Below, in pieces: positions 53,701 to 62,919 of a stretch of DNA of 64,000 bases. Numbering within the stretch: the first letter of the stretch is position 1; each line of letters opens with the position of its first letter. The DNA is from Algorimicrobium sp002414705 (GTDB lineage Bacteria > Bacteroidota > Bacteroidia > Flavobacteriales > Flavobacteriaceae). Location of the stretch: the NCBI GenBank assembly GCA_963972425.1, contig CAXAUF010000005.1, positions 45,223 to 109,222 on the forward strand, in the 5' to 3' direction. A program made the position numbers and the translations under genes. The notes beneath the pieces were generated by a model, which worked only from the letters and a program-made list of their open reading frames with translations, was not told the DNA's origin and ran no database searches.

Positions 53701-55842
53701 GCACCTTCAATAAGCATTCAACCTAGTGATCCTATTTTTAACTGTTCTTATTCTGCTAGTATATCTTTAACTGGAATGGAAGGTTTTGATGGCCCAACTG
53801 ATACTCAAGATTTAGTATATAGTTGGTTTGTAAATGCAACGGGAACAGGCGTGTGGAATGAAATTTTATTGTCGGACACCAATTATACAGGTCAACAATC
53901 TGCTACATTAAATATTCTTGATACTACAAGCCTTGATGGCTTTCAATATTATTGCCAAATAAGAGAAGACTCTGCTACGTGTTATATGGCTAGTAATGCA
54001 GTTGTTTTAAATATAGCAATAGCCATTTGGACTTCAGGTGCATGGAGTAATATAATTGGCCCAGATTCTTTTACTATTGCCATTATTGATGATGATTACA
54101 ATACAACGCTTAATGGCAGTTTTTCTGCTTGCCAATTATTAGTAAATGCTGGTAACGAATTAGTGATTACAGATGGGCATTTTGTAGAAGTTGAAAATAA
54201 TGTCGTCGTTAACGGAAACGGATCAAATTTAGATGGTATTTTAATAGAAGACAAAGGAAGCTTTGTTCAAAGAGGTGAAGGTATAGATGCTGGAACATAT
54301 ACTTTAAATGCAAACGCTAGAACACAAGTTAATAAGAAAACAGGTTTATTAAATAACTGGTTTGAATATACCTATTGGAGTTCTCCAGTTACAAATGAGA
54401 CTATAGAATTTGGACTAGAGGAAGCACACCCAACTAGACGATTTTGGTATAACGGCCAAAACTATTTGGACGCTACAGCTGAAACAAATAACAACAACAC
54501 TACTACAGCTGGACAAGATGATATTGATGATAATGGTAATGATTGGCAATTTACCAATAATGCCGATGTTATGATTCCTGGTGTTGGCTATGCTGCCATG
54601 CACAACCTTATTGGATTTTCGCCAAACAGAAATTATGAATACACCTTTAATGGTGCTTTAAATACAGGTGATTATACTGTTCCTATTTATAGAAATGATT
54701 CGGAATTGAATGATAACAACTGGAATTTTATTGGTAATCCGTATCCTTCCGCTATTGATGCGGACGCTTTTCTTTTAGCTAATGCACTTGTAGACCAGAA
54801 TGTTTCTGAATTACCAGCCGGATCTGGAACCACGGATGGCGCTATATTTCTTTGGTCTCAAAACACAAACCCTTCAAATACAACCAATGGTAATCAGGCG
54901 CTAAATTTTGCCCAAGCAGATTATGCTGTAATAAATGGTACTGGACAAACAGCCGGTGGTGATGGTGTAACGCCAAACCGATTTATTCCTTCTGGACAAG
55001 GGTTTTTTGTAACCCTATCTGATGCAGCAATAACAACATTAGTTTCTGGACAAATTAGAACAGCCAATGTTATTTTTCAAAATAGTATGCGTGTTACCGG
55101 AAATAACAGTCAGTTTTTCAGAAACTCAAATAGTACTCTAGATAAATTATGGATTAATTTAACATCAGACAATGGTGTATTTAACCAAATATTAATTGGA
55201 TATGTAGCAGGTGCAACCAACGGAAAAGACGGAATGTATTTTGATGCTCCTAAAAATTTATCGGCAGACTCCTATTCAATGCTTTATTCACTTATAGACG
55301 AGGAAACAGATAAATTCACCATTCAAGGGAAAGCAACTGAAAGTTTAAATTTGGATGAAGTGATTTCGTTAGGTTTTAGCACAAGTATTAATGAAGCTAC
55401 TATTTATTCTATGAGTATTGCGCAACTTCAAGGTGATTTTTTAAGCACCAACACCGTTTATTTAAAAGACCAATTATTAAACGTGACACACAACCTATCT
55501 AATAGTAATTACAGTTTTACCTCTGTTGTTGGTGAGTTCAACGATCGTTTTCAAATTGTGTTTAGAGAAAATACGCTATCGGTTGATGATTACGTTGCAA
55601 ACAACTCGAATTTAACCATTATTGAATTAACGAATAACAACGTGAAATTCAGTATTGGAAAAACAAGTGCTACCATAAAATCAGTTGAAATAATGGATAT
55701 GTTGGGCAGAACATTATACAACTTTAAAGGCTCTAGAAACGTAGAAACTTATAATCTATCTAACTTAAGTAGTGCTACGTATATTGCAAAAGTAACCTTA
55801 TCTAACAATCAAGTGTTAGTTAAGAAAGCAGTCAAGAAATAG
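50755..55842 (+). CDS. Large multi-domain T9SS cargo with two lamin-tail domains
   Basis: Exported protein of 1695 residues. After the signal peptide (ending SGYGQ): a beta-sandwich domain (about 22-190), a BACON-like domain (about 195-290), a lamin-tail domain (LFISEYHEAASGNEKYIEIY, about 300-450), two choice-of-anchor-D type repeats (about 455-700; PEIQLADNTSTNQNCGFTID start), an IPT/TIG-like domain (FPTSGPAGTTVSI), a second lamin-tail domain (LFISEVTDSPFGSMSYVELY), an Ig-like stretch, and a 600-residue C-terminal module ending in a T9SS sorting domain (VEIMDMLGRTLYNFKG, LVKKAVKK). Start at ATG 50755 opens the signal peptide. Probably a surface adhesin or matrix protein; no enzymatic motif seen. 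Confidence 0.87.
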   Translation: MKHKYSLIFITFLCAVLSGYGQVTENFDGWIDNGYGTISNYSSASGIWQTNNSFCDPTNARSGRAIRFNDDSGENEYLQYSGLDGNGKDNGIGNISFWFRHWNGSSSIVQFQTQYSLNGGTFWTNVDGIITASSTIYSQFTNSVNLTGDNILIRVISISDEERLMIDDFEITDFIPIGPTITVTPTTLTDLDYILVNGPSAEQSFDIEGSLLTGNIAIAQPTNFEISTGTGAAFNANMTDPIVLTQTSGTVASTPIYVRLKSGLAVNTYNETITATSTGTTNVDINLEGEVTLPSGTNCSELFISEYHEAASGNEKYIEIYNPTNSSINLSNYRLVQYNNGATSVGSYILPLNGSIASFSTHIVSNTSAIISGNNNDNNVMTFNGNDVIALQSSSGTNIDVVGIIGSSANFAINVDLRRKANIQSPTIAYDALEWDSVAANNTSNLGSHTNDCQAPSPEIQLADNTSTNQNCGFTIDFGAQTNATNTDLTFNIDNVGSADLDITALNISGDYTLVSPTAPTTIPSGNSQTITVRFTPSTTGPITGVLTINSNDLDESSCTVNLTGEGFIPKPNIIVRGVIGSNPTITNGSTTTSSLNNTLFAQQTINTTQQTKNFRIGNEGGTAPLTVSNINLTGDTADFFVTSNFTNPFTADTFQDFTITFQPTSISGLRQATVTITNSDSDRNPYTFIIQGTANCPAVSGSIFPTSGPAGTTVSITSAGNDLIGATAELNGVALIPVSDTTNELIVRLPNTITTGGALSVNLVSNSCVFTNTFTLIDELISGCEASASTLVNNLFISEVTDSPFGSMSYVELYNATGTAINFATTNYSVRVYNNGSTTNFNEVILNTGTIAQNGTYVISMGITNSVCTIPGGDGSYAQANIASASASVNFKQGSNFNIGHDFIGLYDASATLLDSWGVFGDETWATGLGLSGQGANFERLTSVVLPSTTYDNTDWTITNWNDCTDADYASIGSYDFSSGTAPSISIQPSDPIFNCSYSASISLTGMEGFDGPTDTQDLVYSWFVNATGTGVWNEILLSDTNYTGQQSATLNILDTTSLDGFQYYCQIREDSATCYMASNAVVLNIAIAIWTSGAWSNIIGPDSFTIAIIDDDYNTTLNGSFSACQLLVNAGNELVITDGHFVEVENNVVVNGNGSNLDGILIEDKGSFVQRGEGIDAGTYTLNANARTQVNKKTGLLNNWFEYTYWSSPVTNETIEFGLEEAHPTRRFWYNGQNYLDATAETNNNNTTTAGQDDIDDNGNDWQFTNNADVMIPGVGYAAMHNLIGFSPNRNYEYTFNGALNTGDYTVPIYRNDSELNDNNWNFIGNPYPSAIDADAFLLANALVDQNVSELPAGSGTTDGAIFLWSQNTNPSNTTNGNQALNFAQADYAVINGTGQTAGGDGVTPNRFIPSGQGFFVTLSDAAITTLVSGQIRTANVIFQNSMRVTGNNSQFFRNSNSTLDKLWINLTSDNGVFNQILIGYVAGATNGKDGMYFDAPKNLSADSYSMLYSLIDEETDKFTIQGKATESLNLDEVISLGFSTSINEATIYSMSIAQLQGDFLSTNTVYLKDQLLNVTHNLSNSNYSFTSVVGEFNDRFQIVFRENTLSVDDYVANNSNLTIIELTNNNVKFSIGKTSATIKSVEIMDMLGRTLYNFKGSRNVETYNLSNLSSATYIAKVTLSNNQVLVKKAVKK

Positions 55843-55861
55843 AACCCTATTTTAAAAATGT

Positions 55862-55897
55862 AAAAGCGGTTGAGTTTAAAATTTAACCGCTTTTTTT
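55862..55897. terminator. Bidirectional terminator between the large cargo gene and the converging receptor
   Basis: Stem AAAAGCGGTT / AACCGCTTTT with a 13-base loop, T run on both sides; its right end touches the stop codon of the receptor gene. Confidence 0.85.
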
Positions 55898-58295
55898 ATA
55901 GCGTATATTGTAAAGACACTACTAAATTTCTTCCAGGGGAAGCTATTCCCGAAGAATAGGTTTGGTAGCGTTGATTCGTTATATTTTCTAATCCAGCAGT
56001 AACCGAAAGACCGTCTTTAAACTGATATTGAGAGCGTAAATTAAGCGTATACCAAGATGGTGCATACGGATTACCATTTGCATCTTTAGCGTATAAATAG
56101 TCTTTAGCAATTTCTGAAGGTGCTAATTGATTAAATGATAATTCGCCATTAAAATCTACAAATCCATCTACTTTAAAACGTTTCTTTTGCCATACTAAAT
56201 GTGCATTTCCAAAATTTGGAGCTACATGACGAATAGGAACTTCAATCCCATTATCATCTTCCGTACCTCCAATAATATTATATTGAGATAAGAATGAAAC
56301 CGATTTTGAAACATTAATATGGAGTCCCACTTCAAAACCATAAATCCATGCTTTTGATGCATTTTGAATGGCTTGAACAGTACTCATTTGACCATCATAA
56401 ATAATTTCAGATTCTCCGTTTATTGTATAATCTCTTCGCACCAAAGCATTATCTAGAAAGGTATAATAGGTTGCTAAATCTAAAATAACCACGTCATTAA
56501 AATTAAGTAATAAACCCAACTCACCACCATACGCGTATTCGGAGTTCAAATCATTATTTGGCACAACAACGCTACCTGGTTCAGAATCGAAAACCTTTCC
56601 AACATCATCTATATTTGGTGCTCTAAAAGCAGTAGATGCATTCAGTTTCCATTGAATCATGTTGTTTGGCATCCAGCTAACACCAGCTGTTCCAGTAAAG
56701 GCTCCTGAATTAATTTTGGCGGTATTAAAAGGTAAATTTAAATACGTATTATTTTGGGTGAAATTGGCTTTAGCTAAAACCTGATTATACCGAATACCTG
56801 TTTGGAAAATAAGTTTGGCGGATGGTTTATACTTCAAACTAGTATAAGCAGCCAATGATTGCCAAGTAGAACCATCAGGATATCTGGATACTGTTGGTAT
56901 ACTAATTCCAGTACTAATATTCTCTTCACTTCCTGAAGAATTTACTAAATTATAAACATATTCTGCTCCATAGAAAAGTGCTGTTTTAGGGCTAATTTGT
57001 TTTTCTAAATCAAAATTAACTGAAATAGCCTGGACATCTTCTTCCCTGTTATTCTTTATAACTGATTGAAAATCTCTATCATGCCTACTTTCTTTAAAAT
57101 CTTGATACGCAATTGTTGTTTGAAATTTATCGAAAAGTAAAGACGTGTTACTCGATTTAGTTACTTGCAAATTGCTCATAAACCATTCTTGAGGTCCATA
57201 ATACCATTCGGCAGAACGTAAACTTTCACCATTATAGCGAATAAGTCTATCATAACGTGAATAATTTGAGGTTGTAGAATAGTAAAGTCCAAAATCAACT
57301 AATAGATTATCATTAGCTTCAAAACGCACTTTTTGTAAGGCGTGAAATTGATTAAAACCAGTTGGTTTTTGAATGCGCGGGTTTTCATTTACGGTAATGA
57401 CATCCATACCGTTTACAGTTTCAACATATTCGGGACGTAAATAGTCTGTTGGACCATGACTTCCCATGCGTAAATCGTCAAAATCACTATAACTAAGGCT
57501 CGTTAAAAATGCCCATTTTTTAAGTCCGAAATTAACATCTACATGTCCTGTTTTTTCAGAATTAGCAGAGGCATATCTTGCCAAGGCATTCGCTTTTATA
57601 TAAACATCCTTTTCGTAAGATAATTGTGGTTTTTTAGTAAAGAAACTCATGACACCACCAATAGCATCACTACCATAGACAACAGAACCAGCACCAAGTG
57701 TAATTTCGGTATTTTGAATGCTTAACGGATCAATAGAAATTACATTTTGCAGATTACCACCTCTAAAAATGGCATTATTCATACGGACACCATCTACAGT
57801 AATTAAAAGTCTATTGGTTGAAAACCCACGAATCATAGGGCTTCCGCCACCTAACTGGCTTTTTTGAATATAGACATTACCTGTTTCCCGTAATAAATCG
57901 GCACTTGTTTGTGGATTATTAAATAGAATTTTTTTACTTGAAATATTTATTATTTTCTGTGGAATATCGCGTTTACTCTGTTCAAATTTAGATGCAGAAA
58001 TAACGACCTCATCTAAACCTACACGACCTCTTAACGTGACTGTATTGTTTTTAATTTGGTTTTTGGGTAGCTCTAAAACATGGTAGTTTTCAGCTTGAAA
58101 GGTAAGAATATCGTTATTTGAAAACTGACTTAAATCAGCTTCACCTTTTAAATTGGAGATTACAGATTCCGTTTTGTTTGATATAATAACGCCTGGAATA
58201 GGTAAATTAGTTTCACTTCCTAAAATCGTTAATTGCTGCGCTTTTGCAAAAAGATTTACAAGCAGACATAAACAAAAAACAATTTTAGTTTTCAT
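55896..58295 (-). CDS. TonB-dependent receptor, heme/hemoglobin-receptor-like
   Basis: Outer-membrane receptor of 799 residues: signal peptide MKTKIVFCLCLLVNLFAKAQ, a CarboxypepD-reg-like domain (about 21-90), plug domain (about 100-220, with GGSPMIRGFSTNRLLITVDG and VYGSDAIGGVMSFFTKK), and a barrel ending in NLVVSLQYTL. FRAPN and a following PNNDLNSEYAYGGELG resemble the FRAP/NPNL region of heme receptors, and the plug also looks heme-receptor-like; this ligand is a guess. Start at 58293-58295 opens the signal; a TTG nine bases upstream is less likely. It follows recO by 20 bases on the same strand, so it may be part of the porZ-recO unit. Confidence 0.9.
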   Translation of the reverse strand: MKTKIVFCLCLLVNLFAKAQQLTILGSETNLPIPGVIISNKTESVISNLKGEADLSQFSNNDILTFQAENYHVLELPKNQIKNNTVTLRGRVGLDEVVISASKFEQSKRDIPQKIINISSKKILFNNPQTSADLLRETGNVYIQKSQLGGGSPMIRGFSTNRLLITVDGVRMNNAIFRGGNLQNVISIDPLSIQNTEITLGAGSVVYGSDAIGGVMSFFTKKPQLSYEKDVYIKANALARYASANSEKTGHVDVNFGLKKWAFLTSLSYSDFDDLRMGSHGPTDYLRPEYVETVNGMDVITVNENPRIQKPTGFNQFHALQKVRFEANDNLLVDFGLYYSTTSNYSRYDRLIRYNGESLRSAEWYYGPQEWFMSNLQVTKSSNTSLLFDKFQTTIAYQDFKESRHDRDFQSVIKNNREEDVQAISVNFDLEKQISPKTALFYGAEYVYNLVNSSGSEENISTGISIPTVSRYPDGSTWQSLAAYTSLKYKPSAKLIFQTGIRYNQVLAKANFTQNNTYLNLPFNTAKINSGAFTGTAGVSWMPNNMIQWKLNASTAFRAPNIDDVGKVFDSEPGSVVVPNNDLNSEYAYGGELGLLLNFNDVVILDLATYYTFLDNALVRRDYTINGESEIIYDGQMSTVQAIQNASKAWIYGFEVGLHINVSKSVSFLSQYNIIGGTEDDNGIEVPIRHVAPNFGNAHLVWQKKRFKVDGFVDFNGELSFNQLAPSEIAKDYLYAKDANGNPYAPSWYTLNLRSQYQFKDGLSVTAGLENITNQRYQTYSSGIASPGRNLVVSLQYTL

Positions 58296-58315
58296 AAAAA
58301 ACAACTAATGAGTGA

Positions 58316-59032
58316 TTATTTAAATACTTGGTTAAATATTTGCAATGATTTTGGTTTTTTAAAATATCCAAGGTGCAACTCAAAATACTGTAGGAGCATA
58401 TTTAAGAAAGCCTGACGTTGTTGCGCTTGTAATTTAACCGTGTTTAAAGCATCAAAATTCATGCCTAACAACTGCTTTAATAACGTATTGTTTTCGGGTG
58501 AAACTGAATAAATATGTTGTGCATTAGATTCAAAATACCCAGATTGTAAATTAAAAGTACCTGTTTCCATATTAATTGTATCTGGATAAAAGCCTAAATG
58601 TTTAGTAAGCTTCAATAAAAATAACAAATGAAAATTAGCAAAATTCACCTCAGAATCCAACCATTGCAGTGCTGTTTCTAAATAATCGTAAAGTAAGTTA
58701 TTTTGCTCTTCTTCTTTTAAAACATTTGCTAATACTTCTGATAGAAATAAAACAATACTACTTTTTATAACATTAGTATGTAGTGTACTATAAAGAAAAC
58801 TAGACTTAACTTCCTTAATATAATGTAGCGATTGATTAGGTTTATAGGTTTCAACTATTTCAAGTTGTGTTAATAATTGATAGTAGGCTATAGTACCTGA
58901 ACGCTTACTTTTAAAGGCACCACGAATAAGGTAATTGGACAAACCTCTGTGTTGTGTATAGCAACTGACAATTAAATCATTATCGCGATACCGTATTTTT
59001 GAAAGGACAATAGCTTTAACAGAAGTAGACAT
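58316..59032 (-). CDS. recO: DNA repair protein RecO
   Basis: Loads RecA onto SSB-coated DNA in the RecFOR pathway. The 238-residue protein starts with an OB-fold (TSVKAIVLSKIRYRDNDLIV, then YTQHRGLSNYLIRGAFKSK) and continues with a helical domain. The start overlaps the porZ stop by one base, so translation is likely coupled; RecO next to PorZ is a known arrangement in this group. A receptor gene follows 20 bases downstream. Length is normal and I see no anomalies. Confidence 0.94.
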   Translation of the reverse strand: MSTSVKAIVLSKIRYRDNDLIVSCYTQHRGLSNYLIRGAFKSKRSGTIAYYQLLTQLEIVETYKPNQSLHYIKEVKSSFLYSTLHTNVIKSSIVLFLSEVLANVLKEEEQNNLLYDYLETALQWLDSEVNFANFHLLFLLKLTKHLGFYPDTINMETGTFNLQSGYFESNAQHIYSVSPENNTLLKQLLGMNFDALNTVKLQAQQRQAFLNMLLQYFELHLGYFKKPKSLQIFNQVFK

Positions 59033-61407
59033 TAGCGTACAACCATAACTTTAATGACCTTGGTTTCAAAAGTATCTAAATCTGAAAGCATAACGAGGTA
59101 AACACCAGTTCTTACAACGTTATTTGCCAAATTTTTACCATTCCAAAAAGCCACACCTCCATCAATTTCTAGGTTGTAACCTTTAAATCGGGAATTAGTT
59201 CTCGATTGTGCTTCAGCTACTAAATTACCTTCAATATCTGTGATTTTAATATTGACATTGTCTGAAATATCTTTAATTTTTACTTTCTCTTCGGTTATGT
59301 TAAACGTAGGTCGAACAGGGTTTGGGTATACATACGCATTAGCTATAGATTCTTGTGTTTCTGAACTACCAGAACCAAAGGATACCAAACCTTCACGAGT
59401 AGCAAAATAGACATCACCATTTATATCATCTATAGAAATATCCACAATATCGTTACTTGGTAAAGGCGAATTATCTTTAGTAAAATGACGAATGGTATTC
59501 TGACCATCAGCCGAAAAGTAAAAAACACCTGAACCTATAACAGAAATCCACTTATTATTAGCACCATCTACTTCTATATCGGACACAAACTGTTGAAATA
59601 ATAACTCTTGCGGAACACCATCTTGTAAAATTACTATATTTTGAACCTGCGGATTACTTTCAGAGAAGAAACTCGTGGTATTATATAAAACCCGTAAACC
59701 ATTACTGGTTCCTATCCAAACCTGGTTGTTTTTATCGATGGAAACAGCTGTAACATAAGGCGTTGGCATATTTTGACTTTCATCTACAATATTTTTAAAT
59801 TCGCCATTTCCATTTAGATTTAATCCAATAATCCCAGCACTGTAGGAACCGAAAAACACGTTTCCAGCACGATCAAATACAATATCTGAAAAACCCAAAT
59901 TACTTGTTGGGGAGCTGATAATACCTGTTAAATCATAGGAAGTCCAATTACCATCTTTAAACCTATTTAGCGGACTATCAACACGACCGTTGGTTACCCA
60001 AAGCGCTCCTTCATTATCATAATCAGCAGTAATTGCAAGACAAATATCTGATGCAAAAGGTACAATGGTACTATTATTTTCATCGTATATATCGATTATC
60101 TCATCATTTTGAATATCAATTAAACCAGAAAAATAGGAGCTCACATATACTTGGTCTGTATTAAAGGGGTTTATGGCTATATGAGACAAAAATCTAGGAC
60201 TACTTACTACATCCGCAATGGAATCGTATGGTTTATTGACCCATTCCTCATTAATATAATGACTTAAACCTGAAAAGGATACACCACCACTAAATTCATA
60301 GGCTGCTGAATACCCACCAAATGTGCACCACAAATTATTATTCTTTGTTTCTACTGAAAAAACAGTATTCATTAGTGGCCCATCAGGATGTATCTCAATA
60401 AAATCTGTTAAATCACTTAAATTAGTTCCTAATACTCCAAACCCTTGTTTTCCTTGATTCAATACGTTTTTAGTTCCAATATATAACTGGTCACTTTCAA
60501 AAATAATAGCACACGAAAAATCTGCGGGATAAGTTTCTGACCGATCTACAATAGCTATTTCATTAAATTCGGAATCATATATAAAAATATTATTTTTAGT
60601 AGTAACCAATAAATTACCATTATCTCCTAACATTTCATTAGGTAAATCATCATATCTAAACAGATTTGTTAAGGCATCATTTTCATCTAATTCATAAATA
60701 ATCCTATTAGATCGAACTACGTATAAGCTATTTCCTACCTCTTGAATAAATCTATAGCTCCCATTTCTAATTTTATTCCACTCTTGAAAATCAATTAAAT
60801 TTGGACTTGAGATTAAAGCTTTTCTTATTCCATTATCATCGTAACAGGCTGCATATATATATCCATTATGAACAGTGGTTTGATTAACGATTATTTTAGC
60901 ACCACCCTCACCAATAAAATAGGTGTCACCAAATTCTAAATTTTGAAGATCATAAACAGAAATTCCATAATCTGTAGCTACATACACCAAATTTTCAACC
61001 ACATTAAAATGATTAATTCTTTTAATATCTGGTGGAATATTGGGTTTATCCTTAATATCAACTATGGTTAAAATATCTTCATCTTCATCAAAAACAATTT
61101 CCATTAAGCCATTTTCGTATCCTATAAGCACCAATTGATATAATTCACTATAATAAATGGTGGAGATTTTTTCACCTGATAAACCATTTATAGTGGTAAT
61201 CTGTTCCATCTCTCTGGTAACGGTATCAAAACTAAAAACAGCATTATCTGATGCTACATAAATTTTAGTTTCACCTCTTGAAACACTCTGAATATTTAAA
61301 AATGAAAAATGTCCTTTCCAATCTGCTGAATAATCTTGACTAAAAACTATATTAGACACAAAAAAAAGTGTTAAAATAAAAAATAGCTTGTTTTTAATTT
61401 TCTTCAT
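59032..61407 (-). CDS. porZ: Type IX secretion system surface component PorZ
   Basis: Exported protein of 791 residues: signal peptide to about residue 23 (SNIVFSQ), then many beta-propeller repeats (SRGETKIYVASDNAVFSF, VENLVYVATDYGISVYDL, NNQVWIGTSNGLRVLYN and NGDVYFATREGLVSFGSG), and a C-terminal T9SS sorting domain (VYPNPVRPTFNIT, then VKIKDISDNVNIKITDIEGN, end NVVRTGVYLVMLSDLDTFE). This is the PorZ architecture; in Porphyromonas PorZ is part of the attachment complex that joins anionic LPS to cargo. It heads the porZ-recO unit. PorZ fits the two cargo proteins encoded close by, but other T9SS genes are not in the window. Confidence 0.86.
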   Translation of the reverse strand: MKKIKNKLFFILTLFFVSNIVFSQDYSADWKGHFSFLNIQSVSRGETKIYVASDNAVFSFDTVTREMEQITTINGLSGEKISTIYYSELYQLVLIGYENGLMEIVFDEDEDILTIVDIKDKPNIPPDIKRINHFNVVENLVYVATDYGISVYDLQNLEFGDTYFIGEGGAKIIVNQTTVHNGYIYAACYDDNGIRKALISSPNLIDFQEWNKIRNGSYRFIQEVGNSLYVVRSNRIIYELDENDALTNLFRYDDLPNEMLGDNGNLLVTTKNNIFIYDSEFNEIAIVDRSETYPADFSCAIIFESDQLYIGTKNVLNQGKQGFGVLGTNLSDLTDFIEIHPDGPLMNTVFSVETKNNNLWCTFGGYSAAYEFSGGVSFSGLSHYINEEWVNKPYDSIADVVSSPRFLSHIAINPFNTDQVYVSSYFSGLIDIQNDEIIDIYDENNSTIVPFASDICLAITADYDNEGALWVTNGRVDSPLNRFKDGNWTSYDLTGIISSPTSNLGFSDIVFDRAGNVFFGSYSAGIIGLNLNGNGEFKNIVDESQNMPTPYVTAVSIDKNNQVWIGTSNGLRVLYNTTSFFSESNPQVQNIVILQDGVPQELLFQQFVSDIEVDGANNKWISVIGSGVFYFSADGQNTIRHFTKDNSPLPSNDIVDISIDDINGDVYFATREGLVSFGSGSSETQESIANAYVYPNPVRPTFNITEEKVKIKDISDNVNIKITDIEGNLVAEAQSRTNSRFKGYNLEIDGGVAFWNGKNLANNVVRTGVYLVMLSDLDTFETKVIKVMVVR

Positions 61408-61438
61408 TAAAGTTAGGTGTTTTTAAAGCGTATAGTTT

Positions 61439-61475
61439 AAACCAAAAATACTATATTTTATTGTATTTTTGGTTT
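61439..61475. promoter_or_regulatory. 13-base inverted repeat with two divergent -7 elements, porZ / MBOAT
   Basis: Perfect arms AAACCAAAAATAC (61439-61451) and GTATTTTTGGTTT (61463-61475) with an 11-base AT spacer. The outward-reading strands each carry TATTTTTG: on the reverse strand at 61443-61450 for porZ and on the plus strand at 61464-61471 for the MBOAT gene. It may be a shared, symmetrical promoter or an operator. Confidence 0.5.
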
Positions 61476-61494
61476 TATTAATTAGGCTTATTTC

Positions 61495-62919
61495 ATGTTA
61501 TTTACCAGTCCAATATTTTTATTTTTATTCCTTCCACTGGTTCTACTTATCTATTTTTTAACCCCTAAAAAATTCAAAAACCTCACATTATTAGTTTTTA
61601 GCCTTGTTTTCTATACTTGGGGCGAAAATGAATTAGTACTATTAATTATGCTATCTGCTAGTGTGGATTATTTTAGTGGTTTAATTATTAGCTACGGAAA
61701 AAGAAAACTTGGTTTATATATTTCTATTGTGTTTAACATTTCTATACTACTGTATTTTAAGTACGCTAATTTTATTTCTAGCAATCTAGTACAGGTACTT
61801 GAAAGCTTTAATATGAATCCAGAAAATGCTTTAAACTTTTCCAATGTTGTTTTACCATTAGGTATTAGTTTCTATACATTCCAAACCATGTCTTACACAA
61901 TAGATGTGTATCGCGGACATGTAAAAGCCTCTAAAAACTTTATAGATTTTGCTACGTATGTTACGCTTTTCCCACAACTAATTGCTGGTCCAATTGTAAG
62001 ATATGCTGTAATTGAAAAGGAACTTAAAAACAGGTCTGTATCTTCAAAGATGTTTTATGATGGTGTGGAACATTTTATAATTGGTCTGTCTAAAAAAATG
62101 ATTATTGCCAATAATTGTGCGCTTTTAGCCGATGGTGTTTTTAATTTAGCACCTTCTGAATCATCTGCAATGATAGCTTGGCTAGGCATAATAGCTTACA
62201 GTTTTCAAATATATTTTGATTTTTCTGGCTATTCAGATATGGCCATAGGATTGGGTAAAATGTTTGGTTTTAATTTCCCTGAAAACTTTAACTTTCCCTA
62301 TATTTCAAAATCTATTAAAGAGTTTTGGAGGCGTTGGCACATCACACTCTCAACATGGTTTCGAGATTATTTATACATTTCACTTGGCGGAAACAGACAA
62401 GGAAAATGGCGCACGTATACAAACTTGATTATTGTATTTTTTATTACGGGTTTATGGCATGGGGCTAATTGGACCTTTGTAGTTTGGGGACTTTTCCATG
62501 GTACATTTTTAATTATTGAACGTGTTCTAGAAAACAAAAACCTCAAATTACCAGTAGTTTTCTCACATGTATATGTGATCCTTATTTTAAATATTTCTTG
62601 GGTATTTTTTAGAAGCAACACCATGAATGATGCCTTCAACTATATAAGTACCATGTTTAATTTTTCGCTTGAAACTAATACAGCTTTTTTAAGCTTTTAT
62701 CTAACCAAAGAATTATTATTTATTCTGGTTATAGCCTTTGTTTTCTCTACACCTATCTATAAAAAATTAAGCCATTATATTCATAATTCTAAACTGTTTA
62801 CAGGGACTAAAAATGTATTTTTATCGCTAAAATTAATTGGCCTTTTTATTCTTTTGCTTATTTGTTTCACCTATATCGCAACCGATTCTTATAATCCGTT
62901 TATTTATTTCAGATTCTAA
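61495..62919 (+). CDS. MBOAT family O-acyltransferase (AlgI-like)
   Basis: Inner-membrane acyltransferase of 474 residues with about ten hydrophobic spans and the AlgI/DltB signatures: PQLIAGPIVRYAVIEKEL near residue 165-182, YFDFSGYSDMAIGLGKMFGF, FWRRWHITLSTWFRDYLYI and the catalytic histidine in GLWHGANWTFVVWG (about 322). Such proteins pass acyl, usually acetyl, groups through the membrane to a polysaccharide in the periplasm, with a partner such as AlgJ or AlgX. The next gene encodes just such a partner, its ATG overlapping this stop by one base. No alginate or cellulose synthesis genes are near, so the polymer is unknown. Confidence 0.93.
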   Translation: MLFTSPIFLFLFLPLVLLIYFLTPKKFKNLTLLVFSLVFYTWGENELVLLIMLSASVDYFSGLIISYGKRKLGLYISIVFNISILLYFKYANFISSNLVQVLESFNMNPENALNFSNVVLPLGISFYTFQTMSYTIDVYRGHVKASKNFIDFATYVTLFPQLIAGPIVRYAVIEKELKNRSVSSKMFYDGVEHFIIGLSKKMIIANNCALLADGVFNLAPSESSAMIAWLGIIAYSFQIYFDFSGYSDMAIGLGKMFGFNFPENFNFPYISKSIKEFWRRWHITLSTWFRDYLYISLGGNRQGKWRTYTNLIIVFFITGLWHGANWTFVVWGLFHGTFLIIERVLENKNLKLPVVFSHVYVILILNISWVFFRSNTMNDAFNYISTMFNFSLETNTAFLSFYLTKELLFILVIAFVFSTPIYKKLSHYIHNSKLFTGTKNVFLSLKLIGLFILLLICFTYIATDSYNPFIYFRF

